Shown here one piece after another: positions 46,001 to 57,105 of a stretch of DNA of 64,000 nt (the first letter of the stretch is position 1; each line of letters starts with the position of its first letter). The notes beneath the pieces were generated by a model. That model was given only the letters and a program-made list of their open reading frames with translations, was not told where the DNA came from and did no database searches. The position numbers and the translations under genes are program-made. Source of the DNA: Beaufortia kweichowensis (lineage: Eukaryota > Chordata > Actinopteri > Cypriniformes > Gastromyzontidae); assembly GCA_019155185.1 (NCBI GenBank), contig CM032815.1, positions 5,527,001-5,591,000 on the forward strand, in the 5' to 3' direction.

Positions 46001-48031
46001 GACAAACCGTGCCGAACACCTGGAGTGACTACACCGCACGATACTTTCGTTCTTCAAGTCCTCTGTGCTCTAGAAACACTTGTGTGTCTGATGCTGTCTG
46101 TAAATCTGACGGTAATGAATAATTACGACTGGCAGCGAGGTTTCGGGGCTGTGCAGCGTGTCGCTCGTATTCAGCTGAAATCAGATTTCTGTGAGCTTTT
46201 TATCGCAGCGGGGGGTTGTTATCTCGTCTTCTGCAATCAGTGCAGAGTTTTGTACAGTGTATGGGAACAGTAAACACTTGAGTGATGTCTTCTTGAAGAA
46301 CTTTGGGTAGAGAATACATCTACTAGATGTATTTGAAAAGTCATAGGGTGTGTTTTAAACTCACTTGGCTGCCTATCTAGACAGCATTTTTATTGCGTTT
46401 ACTCCACAAAAGTAATGCAGCCACATGTTTCTGACTACCTTTAAATGTGGTTTAAGTAATCTGGTCACAGAACCATTTAGACCTGTATTTAGCTTTGATG
46501 ACTAGTGATCAAATTACCTGAAGCAGATGGTAATATCAGGACATTAAACTGTCCTGTAATTCTTTTGAGCTTTAGTAAATGTTTTATCTGATAATTGACC
46601 AGCACACGCACAAAACTTATAAAGTGTGCTCAAGTCCCTAATAACTGCTATTGCCCTAATAACTGCTGTCTGCTGTTTGTTTCAGACTGTTATCACTGGG
46701 TTTTGAAATAATCTGTGATTTGCTTGTCAGACTGAATAGCTGGGACTGCTTCGGCTTTCCTTATTTTATCAGCTTTTTCTAAAGTAGCACCAGCAGCAAG
46801 GTCCTGACCCCATAGATGCTGCTTATTTGTTTAATGGAGTCTGATCAGACAACTAGATTATTTGCAAATGCATAAAATACGCTGCATGGCATATGTTTAT
46901 TAGGAAGAAAATGTAATGTGTTGTTTTATAATCGGATTTTCATGTGATCCCTTTTGTGCCCTTATTTATGGACCAAGGATGCACGCGGTGTGGCTCAAAA
47001 CTATCCATTCATTCATTAGAATTGGATGTTTGCTTTCAGGCTGTATAGAAAAAGACTCCTAATTTTAACCGATTTAAAATTCAAGCGTAATATTGTTTCT
47101 GCTCACACACAGGCTTGTTTCTATGGAATAATTGAGGTTGAATTGGTTAAGCCTCAGGCTAATTGCTAAAACGAATCGCTACGTAGAATTCATCACAGAG
47201 GAGGTTTCCATACCCAGGTGTTACAAAATCCATCTCTCTAATTGACCTGATTTAGAGAGATAACAATCATGGCTCAGTCAATTGGAATTATGGGATAAAA
47301 AGGTTTTGGTTACTGATCTAGCTGTCCTCTGTATGAACATTTAGCTACTATTGAAAAGATGGAAAGTGACTCAGTTGTTGATTTTTCTGTGGTGATGAGA
47401 CTGAATGAAGAATAGAAGTTGACATCCAAGTCTATATCCAGGGTGTGCAGCAGAAAGCGGTCTGTCTGTGTGTGTGTATTATTCAGGAATAGTGAGTCTG
47501 TAATGATACACACTTACATGCTGCAGAGCCCTCGGGCAAACGTTCAAATCTACGCTGGGAGTTCTGCTACAATCTAAAGCCCTTGCCTTGCTGAACATGG
47601 ACAAGTAATTTCCTGCAAGAGCCCAATTTCGATCTGTTTATGTTTTTCCTCTTGACTACGTCTGCCTGAATGAGATTGTTTGAAGTCCCCTTTATAAGAA
47701 GCTGTTTTAAGGCTGAGGCAAGACACTGTGACATTGGAGCATGAAATAGTTTCTCTCATATTTCTTTATTTCTGCACACGGTTAGATGAACAAAAGCTAG
47801 ATGTCAAGCCAAAGATGACTCTGATTCATCCTTTGAGTTAATATCATTGTTCCATTTTGACCCATCTGTGCTTATGATTTTCTTTTTAAAGCTGGATGGT
47901 GTTGATTTTAAACTTAAGTACTGTAATGAATTTTGGTCAACATGCTGTAAATGCATTAAAATATCTCCTTTATCTGTTTTTGTTGACAGATCGATCCTAA
48001 GGTCGCCTTCCCTCGACGCGCTCAACCTAAG
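43051..48031 (+). CDS. msi2: Musashi RNA-binding protein 2, first five coding exons (3' part outside the window)
   Basis: Musashi proteins bind UAG-containing 3'UTRs and control translation in stem and progenitor cells. Exons: 43051-43112, 43351-43391, 43631-43712, 44958-45042, 47990-48031, in continuous phase, ending after [15 protein letters not shown]-terminus [20 protein letters not shown] matches MSI2 (human [20 protein letters not shown]) rather than MSI1. RRM1 is complete: RNP2 KMFIGGLSW and RNP1 RGFGFITF, with the conserved [19 protein letters not shown] between them. RRM2 and the C-terminus lie beyond 64000. Lying next to akap1 agrees with the human AKAP1-MSI2 neighbourhood. Confidence 0.95.
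43945..44270 (-). repeat. Interspersed repeat, copy B (inverted relative to 9040-9300)
   Basis: ATATTTGGTGGTTTAAATAC, AGCATGATTTTTCATAG and TCATCTCTTCTCC are the reverse complements of blocks at 9040-9300, in reversed order. It lies in msi2 intron 3. Confidence 0.75.
44600..44715 (+). repeat. Repeat tail (SINE/LINE 3' end type)
   Basis: TGTGAAGTTGCTTTGATCGA followed by ACACTATATAAATAAGGGTA resembles the common fish retroelement tail with GCTTTGA and a GCGCTATATAAATAAA-like end. Degraded; orientation plus. Confidence 0.5.
45043..47989 (+). other. msi2: msi2 intron 4
   Basis: No exon or other gene recognised. The open frame at 45995-46273 has no domain content. The stretch around 47085-47300 has moderate complexity and homeodomain-type TAATTG motifs, treated as a candidate regulatory element in the findings. 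Confidence 0.6.
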
Positions 48032-50344
48032 GTAAGCATAAGAAACTTTTGCTCTGCATTAAAGTGATTCCCTCATTGTGATGTGATGCATTTTAGGTTT
48101 GGCCTTGAATGGTAACAACATCATCAACATCAACATCTCAACATTACAGAGTGGGATAGTGATGACGTGTATGTGGTCAGTCATGTGTATTCATCAGTCA
48201 AGTGATTTGCAGGGATTTGTGGGTAGTTCTGTGATTAAGTGTCAATGTGTCCGCCTCCTTGTGCTAATGCGATTCTTCGTCTTTACTGTGTAAATTGGTC
48301 TAAGACTCGGTGTGTCCGCCCAAGTGCCGGCCAACCTGGCAGGTTTTTCTTTTTGTCCCAAAGCAAACAAAGATCGATAATGGATTTTCCTTGATTTTAA
48401 GTGTCTCACAGATGGGGCTGTATTGCTCCGGTTTCATGCAGAGGGAATTAGATCCAGGTCATGACTTCTAAGCCTGTTGGCATACATTTTTTCAAAATTT
48501 CATTTTTTCCCGTTTTGGTCTCTTAACCTTTTTCTTTTGCAACTTCAAAAAGGCTCCCATGTTTCCCCCCCGCAGGTCCCTGAATTCCTGTTGAAACAAA
48601 GAAAATACATTTTTGCTCCCAGGCAGCGCTGTTATTTTTTGAACCTCCTAAAACAATATGAACTCCCCTGTGGATGGCAGGTTATAAGAACCGAATTGTC
48701 AATTTCAAGGAGGCACAGACGGGTTTTTCTCTTTTGTAACTTAGCATCGTGACTTTTTTCTCATATCACAAAGATAGATAAAACAACGTGTTTTACTGTT
48801 GTTCTTTTTTTTTAAATGGAAAGCTGTGTAGAAATATCTGTATTTATTTTAGTGTGAAGCATAGAACACAGATTTTAAAGGATTTTAGGGCAACAGGATT
48901 AAGGCAGATCTATAGGCATTGAACAGGGTTTTTTTGAACATGTAAAATTGATTTTAGACCGCAAGCAGTCAGCTAATCGTTTCTGTCACACATCTCGCCT
49001 GCACTTAGGCTGAACGTTGGCACCAGTGTTTATTTCTCTGTGTGAGGTCTGTGTCCGCTTGACTGCGAGACACTGATGGGCCTGATGTTTATGACTGCTT
49101 TAGAGATGTGAGGTTTGCATGGATGAAGATAAGGCAAATGTTAAAGGCAGTGGTGTGGCAGGGTGTGGTGATTTTAAGCAATTCCTTGATAAGTCCTTGA
49201 TGATATCAGTAGTGATGTCATGTATATTAAGTCTATGAATTAGTTTCTCCCAAGAGTCTCAGAAATGAGCTCGTCATGGGTAGCCAGAGTGACCGTTGCC
49301 GGCAATGTCTCGAGACAGCCAGCGTTTATTGCTGGCTTTGTGTCACACTGTTATATCACAACAGATCGTGGCGTGTCTCGACATGATTTTAATTGCCACT
49401 GGGACGCTAGCCTCTTGTGTTGTTAAAAGAGCTTGAAAGCTTGTTATGGAAATGAAAGCTAGTCATGAGTCTCTTCAGAAGAGGTGAACGTCGTGATTAA
49501 CGGTTTGCCTCATTGAGAACTGCCACTCAGCTTTGAGATGTCCCTGATTGTCATAGCTTATATTAGACAGCCATCCAATTCAGAACAGATGCTTCCCTTT
49601 CCAGAAAGATGTGTTTCAGATTCAAGAGCTCTGGTTTAGATTTGGCCCTGGCTTATCAAATTTCTCTTTTCCTTTGTCGGCTTTAGTACATTAGTGTTTA
49701 TTCAATTTGTTGTGCACAATAGTTATATAAAAATATGAATTTAGATTTATGTTTGCTTTACCATGTCAGGTTAAATATAGTGTTTAACATGTAAATACAC
49801 AAACTTATGGAATTTATGAAATAGAAATGTTATTTCTCCTTTTCCATTCACACACCAGAGAGATTTACACACTTCCCCAAACTGAATCTTTCTTGTGTGC
49901 CCGTCTACAAAGTAGAAAACGGCCCGAAGTCTAAACACATCCCTCTAGCAGTGAGTGGGTTTGGCATGTGTGGGTTTTAGTTAGGAAAAGAAATGCAGTT
50001 TTAAAATGGTTCTGCAAAGCAGACAGGACGCCCATCGACTTTCCACAGAAAACAAGAAACAATCCGATATCTGGCAAAGGCAGAGAAGATCATTGGGAGG
50101 GAAAAGTCAATCAGTCAGCGCTGAGTTGATGGGATCACCGTATCGGGACGCTTCGCGCTCACCTCACTGTAAAAAAGATTATAATGGGCGGTTAAAACAG
50201 GCAGTGGGGGAAGGATGCGGTACGTTCTGAAGTGAAATGGCCTGTGGAAGAGTGACTGCTGTGGTTTCTTTGCACATTGTATGTGAAATGCTGAAAGAGG
50301 AGAATGTGAATGCAGTGGACGAGCTCATTAATTTTACTGGAGGC

Positions 50345-50472
50345 TTCAGCTCTGGCCTAGTGGTTAGCGCTTTGACACCATGGGCTGTGGTGCTTAATGT
50401 TCAAATGTGGCTCATGCACTTTTCTGATTGTGTTGACCCCTGCTTGTTACTGTTATCTCCATCCATTTTTTA
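50345..50472 (+). repeat. Probable tRNA-derived SINE
   Basis: TGGCCTAGTGGTTAGCGC is a clear tRNA-type A box, with a weaker B-box-like TGTTCAAATG about 40 nt later and a SINE-body-like CATGCACTTTTCTGATTGTG. It is not a functional tRNA: no acceptor stem or cloverleaf. Confidence 0.6.
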
Positions 50473-51743
50473 ACTAGACTGTCTTCATCAATGAATGGGA
50501 AAATAGTGATGTAGTCAAAGTAAAATGGGAAAAAAATGACTTTGTAGACATAGATCTGAATAATTCAACATGGGTCACTCACTTCTTGAGAGAGTTCAAA
50601 GTGATTCTTACATCTGTAATATAGTTTTTAACATGTGCATGTGATGTAAATATGAAACAACATTTGCAACCTATTTTACTAGATACTTAAAAAGTTAAAC
50701 AGGCCTGCAAGTTTGAAGAGGAGGTTAGGCTAAACTTGTTACATGGATGCTAAGGATAATTGTTCATGGATGTTGAGGTTAACTATACTTATTTGCTTTT
50801 ATTGATACACCTTTTTATATAAATGTTGTCTGGCATTAAGTTACTGCTTCAATTATTGTCAAGATTTTAGACCGCCCCATTACTAACAAGAGTCTTTTTA
50901 GAAGGGAACAAGATATTACTTTCTGATGAAAGATTATGAAGACAGACTTTTAAAAAAAATAAGTTGCAGTGATAAATTGTGCTTAAGAACAGCAGGAACA
51001 TGTATAAAGACAATTAATGAGGTCAGTCTTAAATGTTGTCTAATTTGATAATGCTTACAGTTACCAAGAATAGTCTGGTACCGTCAACTCCGGTTAACAC
51101 TTTCTAACATAATTAATTCCAAATATTCAGACTTTACCCTTTAGTCAGTGCACAACTTAAAGTGAAAATTGCACAGATTCCTTGAGGCCGTAGTCAGGCT
51201 CTTTAATATCAATGCTTTGAAAAAAAGTTTATCATCCTATTTTGCAGGCGTCTTTTTAAGCAACACATGAAAGAATACTGTGGTGTTGTTTCTCTGTTCC
51301 AATGTGCATCCTGCTCTAATAAGACTCTGCTGCACCAGCAAGATAAAGGCCTGTCTTCTGAAAACAGGTGCGCTGTGATCTAGAGTAGATAAAAGTAAAG
51401 GACAGTTATGAGTTTTCACTCTCATTCAGGCATGTAATACTACTGCTAGAGAGAGTACTGTCCTACTCAGAACTGGGTTGAGGCCACCAACATTTTCATG
51501 CCATGTAAAATTATTTGAGAGAAAAAGAGAAATTATTTGCTGATTTAGTTCTAGGGCCTCTCTCATTTTCTGTCTCTCTCCTCTTCTCACACTTGTTTTT
51601 ATTTCAGCAGTCATCTACTCCTCCTCTGCTGTGATCTTGCTGGGGGCCTTTTCATCTAGTTTGTGCGTGTGTGTGTCAGTCTGTTGTGCTATTTTAGTAG
51701 AGATGTATTTTGAGTCTGTCTGAACGTGACTCATGATATACAC

Positions 51744-51744
<1 letters not shown>

Positions 51745-51823
<79 letters not shown>

Positions 51824-51938
51824 CCTCCCTCCCTCCCTCTCCCTCTCACTCTCCCTCTCACTCTCACTCTCACTCTCTCTCTCACACACTCTCTCTCACA
51901 CACTCTCTCTCACACTCTCTCTCTCTCTCTCTCTCTCT
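51745..51938. repeat. (CT)n / CTCC / CTCA compound microsatellite
   Basis: About 190 bp of pure pyrimidine-rich repeat, changing from CT to CCCT to CACT to CTCACA units and back. Confidence 0.95.
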
Positions 51939-54900
51939 CATTGTGAAGTGTGTGTAAGTGCTTTAGCTCTTCTGATGCAGTTATCTGAAGGCATCAGCTT
52001 CTTGTGTCCTGTCTGTGATAGCACAGGAACTGCAGTTTTTCTTCTTCATAGGAACAACCGCTCTTGTTCGATGGCCCACTCAGGCTGGATAGATGATCTC
52101 ATAGATGCTGTGAAGAAGTCATTGTGCTCTTTCTAAGAGGTGGTATCGTGCAGAGTGTTTGTCTGGGAGTTTAATATCTCTGGGAAAGACTTCCACTGTG
52201 GCTTGCGGTTTGAGTTGTTTAGAAACCCCACTATGCCCCATACGGCATAGAAAGAGGAAGCGCCTTCGAACAACCGAGTTTTAGAGCAATTACACCCCGA
52301 TCAATAGAGAGAGAGCAGCAATAACAGGACATTTCCACAACAGCAGGAGGGCACACAGAGAGAGGCTGATATCCGGCTGCTGGATTTGGGTTTATTAGAT
52401 GGAGACGGGGGGTTTAAGCCAAGATTTTGTCTAGTACACAGATGCTCGATCAGCCCAGATCACGGTGATGGGCCATAGGACTGAACAAACAACTGCACAC
52501 ACACACACACAATCTCTCTGTCTCTCTCTGTGCTTTTATTCTTCCCTCACTGTAGACTTTCTGGAGGGATTTCTGTTTTGTTTAATGGCTTTTCTCTGTG
52601 CTGCGGGAGACAGGAGCAGATCGCGCGCTGCCGTGGGCAGAGCCACGAGGTGATTGTCTTTGACAAGTCCCCTGTCATTCTCAAAAATCAAAAGAAAAGT
52701 CATTGCTGTGTTCGCAAATCTTAAGGTGTCTCTCAGATTCGTGTGCTCTCTCGTATGTTTTTGCCTGTTCAGCCCTGTTCCTTATTAGTTGTTGTTCTGT
52801 TCTGTCTTGTTTCAGGTTTGAGGGAGTGATGTTGTGTGAGGTTTTTCCTCTTCCACAGAAAGGAAGGGTGCTCTCATAATGCGTTGTTAAGGCCTAAAAA
52901 AATCTCTTTTCTTTTCATTCACCCATGTAATATGCAAATTGTGAGTTAATCGTTTTATTTGTTGTTGCAAAAGTCTTTGTCTGTTGTCTTTTTTTCTTTT
53001 TTCTTTCAAATGTTAAATAACACATTTATTCATCTAGATTTGATGAATGTATACAAAGTCATGTTTGCGCTTTCAGGCTCTAACAGAAAGTTACCTGATC
53101 TGTTAAAATCTCTTGCTCTCCTCAAACAAAGAGCGTGATTGTGTTTCCTCCTGCCTGTTTGCTGCTCAGGCAGAAGTGCCGCCTTAATTAAATCAGTTTG
53201 ACTAACGGATTAATTAGACCGGCTGGACATTTGCTCATTTGGTCCTGGGAGAATTGGAGAACCATGGCTGTGTGATCGATGGGGAATCAGGTCATCTCCA
53301 GCCCTCTGTAAACTGTGAGTCGCTGCTCATACTTTTTCACTCTCTGTGTTTAACAGGTTTTGGCTGCAAATCAATGCAAATCCATGAATCGAAACGACTG
53401 TCATTTTGGCTGTTTTCTGCCATTGTAGCCAGTTCAGCTGTATTGAGGGTTTCAGTAGAGATAAAAATTTGTGCAGATATTGCATGCTTGTGGTGTAGAC
53501 AGCTTTGTTGATTATAATCGTATGTGTACTTGTGCTCATGATAACGATAACTATAACAATAGGAGTTGCTTTTTATTTTTAAAACTTCTATTTTAAAGAA
53601 ATCTCCATAGTTATATTTAGCGTCCGTAGTGTGAATGGTCAAAAAGACATGACCTCACCTGCTTTAGTCCTTTATTAAAATTTTATTTTCAAAATTCACT
53701 TTAAGGAATTGTGGCTGTTGACACAAATAGGGACAACAAAAACGTTAACGCACATATACAGTAGACACATAACGCACAAATGTGAGTTAAAGCTGTTCTT
53801 TAAGATGTGTGTGCATGAGGGTTAACTGTAAACCACAGATCTGTACCTCAGGTGAACTCCTCTCTATGAGCACCAAGAGAACTGCGGACGTCTGTGGAGA
53901 AAGACAGAAAAAGATGTACTGAGTTGAGGTGAGGAGAGCTGCCGATCAGAGATTTATTTAGTCACAGGAAACAGCTGTGTCCTCAGGTGGATGTGATGAG
54001 TGTTCTGGAGTAAAACCACACACACGCCCATATAGATAGTCTGTTTTCTCCTTCTACCTAACAGGACAGGGATTCGTTATATTCTTGACTGCATCAAGGC
54101 TTATCCAAAGCTCATGCTATGTGCACAGAATTGAACATGCAGACTGTAAAAAGACATAGATAAAGAAATTCACCTGTGCAGTTTTTGGCGAGACAGACTT
54201 GTCTCATGAAGTCTGGTCATTATTGCATTTATTCTGGTCAAGAACTGCCTACTTAGATGAAAACAGACTGTGTGACCGACATGTAAATTGACTGTTATGT
54301 TTTGACGTGCTGCTTAGGAAATTTGAAGTACACATAATTAATTTTAATGACTGGCCGTACAGAAGCGTATTTAGGTTTAAACTTTCTGTCTTAACAAGCA
54401 AAGTACAGATGTCACAGACTTCTTATTTCTAGTGCTTTAAACTGAGAAATTTAGTGCTTATAGATTCAGCAAACTTGAGTCCGATTCAGCAATTAGTTCT
54501 TCCCCTGAAGTATTCATTTATCATCCTGGTTACCTGTAACAACTTTGTTTCCTGAAAGACTAGTAAAATTCTGCATGTCATGAGTCATGGAAGTATTAAT
54601 TTTGCTCATCTAGTTGGAGCTTACAATATTTCCAAGTGTTTTTGAGGATTGTATGCATCAGACGGACACTGAATGTACTGTGGGAGGTTTGTGGGCATGC
54701 TGTCTGAGGCTGTGACTATAGCATGCCTTTTATAAGTCAGTCTTGTCTTTCTCTGAGCTAGCGTAGGAAGTGTTTGTTTTCTCATAGATTAATTTTTCAC
54801 TTTGTTCCAGAGTCATTTTTATTAATCATATGATGTAACAATGAAAAAATAGCTTTTAGAAAGAGCAATAAAAGAGTAGATGTAATACAGGCTGGCAGAA

Positions 54901-55460
54901 GTCTGATTCATGCGTGTTTGCTGGTGTTTAGGGTAAGTGTGAGATTGCAGCCCTCTGTGAGGGGATCTATTGATTCTGCTGCCCAGTTCTGTGAAGACCG
55001 TGTTCAGGTCTGTGTGTGTGTGCGTTTTAAATTGATTCTGGTTGCTGTCATTGTTTTATATGCTGTGTCTGTGTATTGTCTTTGTTGGGTGCATCTTTCC
55101 TGTAAGTACTTTGACACGTCTGTCTGTTTTTGCATATGTACCAAACATGTTTTTAGTTATCTATCCATCTCTTTCTCTCTCTCCTTTTTGATATAAAGTG
55201 CTGATATCAGGCTGCTGTGGATTGTGGAATTACAGCAGGTCTGTCTTTAATCTGGTGTTAAAACTTTGCAGGTGCTGAGACGTCACTTTATCGTGATCCT
55301 GTGTTACGCTTCTTTCCGGCACACACCTCTGTTTTTGTGCTCTGTGGAAAACACAACAGTTTTGTTTGTAGATGAGTCTACATCTGCACTTGTCAGCTGT
55401 ATGTGTGTTTGTGGTGAGGCATCTGCACAAGTAATTACACCAGCAAAATGTTGGCTGTAC

Positions 55461-55461
55461 G

Positions 55462-55493
<32 letters not shown>

Positions 55494-55495
55494 AG
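55461..55495. repeat. (GA)n microsatellite
   Basis: Short GA run with GGGA interruptions in msi2 intron 5, opposite in purine/pyrimidine strand to its neighbours. Confidence 0.9.
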
Positions 55496-55833
55496 ATCTT
55501 TGTGTCTTTCTGTGTCTTCCACAGCTAAAACTCCTGAGATATAAGCACTTTTTAAACAAGCACTGCAGTAAAACGGGATGACGTCTGTGTGTGCGCGTGA
55601 AAGAAACTGTCTGACATTTCAGTGTGTGGATGTCATTTTTGTTACTTTATTTTTAGACATTTTTTGTCCATTTGCCTGGTTTATGGTGATAATTTATGTT
55701 TTTCGTTTCTCTGTGGGAAGGCAGAATCAGCCGTTGTGTTGTGCCTCCTTCTGTGTGATTTGAGTTTTCACTCATTTTATTTTTTTCTCTATTGTCTGTC
55801 AGTCTCTCACTTTGGACTGTCAGTCTCACCGCT

Positions 55834-55834
55834 G

Positions 55835-55888
<54 letters not shown>

Positions 55889-55915
55889 CTCGCTCTTGCT
55901 CTCGCTCTCTCTCTG
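55834..55915. repeat. (CT)n microsatellite
   Basis: CT run with CTCG interruptions toward the right end. Confidence 0.95.
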
Positions 55916-56948
55916 TCTGGCAGTCCACTGTCATTCATCTCTTTCCATCTCTTTTTCTTTCAAGGTTCTTCATCAAGGAGGGGTAGGCCCATATACTTCA
56001 GGAGAATATATAAGGCTGTTTACTTTGGAGTAGATGTCATTTAAATTAGAAATGACATTGATTTGTGTTTGAGTACAGAAGGAGTTTTTATCAGACGTTT
56101 TTAGTGATGTTAAGAATATTGTAAATTATGGATGATTTAGTGTTACATTTAAATGTTTGTTTATTTGTACTTTGTTGTTTATTCGATTACTTGTTGTTAA
56201 AAAATGAATTGAACAATCAATCCAGAGTTCATTTAGAGACACCGTTAAGCCCTCCAACCGCCTGCGCTGTGAACTTTCAAAGGTCTTTCATTTTGATATA
56301 ATCACAATTTCAGTCTTTACGAACAGCAATGAAACAATAGAGCCAGTCTTTTCTCTTTAGGCTGATTACAATCCATGAGCTTCAACTCAGGATTACAGAG
56401 AAACAACAATTAAAATCTTAATGTCACCACCAATTTAATTAATTGCTGCTTATACCTGCCAATTATATAAAACACACATATAATTATAATGGGAAATCCG
56501 TCAGATGGCTGTTTGTGTAATGAAGGACCTTTGAAGGTCATTGTTTCATTTAATGCGTTTAATTGGTGGTATTAGTTTTGTTTGGCTCCGCCCAGCGCAT
56601 CAGACTAACCACACTGATACTTGGTTTTACATGTTTCCGCCATCACCAGGAGTGTGATGTTTGCTTTCTTGACAGCGTCTTGTGTTGACCCTAGAGGATA
56701 GCAGTCGTTTGGTATTTAATGATGTTATATTGTCAGATTTGGGATCTGAGCTGTTTATGTTCTTGGGCCATTGACTACCACAGGCAGAACAAAACCACTA
56801 ATTCAAAGCAGCGTAAAAACCCATAGCTATCGGATATATTGGAAGTGGCAGGCCTGGATGTGTTGTCTGTGCTGAAACACAGATGTGTCCTGCCAGTGTA
56901 CAGAGGCACAATAGCTGCCAGTGTACAGACTCCTGCTGCACCCAATAG

Positions 56949-57105
<157 letters not shown>

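Noticed and set aside
45995..46273. 92-codon open frame in msi2 intron 4
   Set aside because: No similarity to Musashi exons and no flanking splice sites of matching phase.
48477..48752. 91-codon open frame in msi2 intron 5
   Set aside because: Low-complexity Phe/Leu-rich start from T-rich intron DNA; no matching exon of the gene family.
51694..51957. Ser/Leu-rich and Arg/Glu-rich open frames (also at 1804-2163, 11315-11717, 55622-56044, 56775-57264)
   Set aside because: Products of CT/GA microsatellites, which lack stop codons by composition; not genes.
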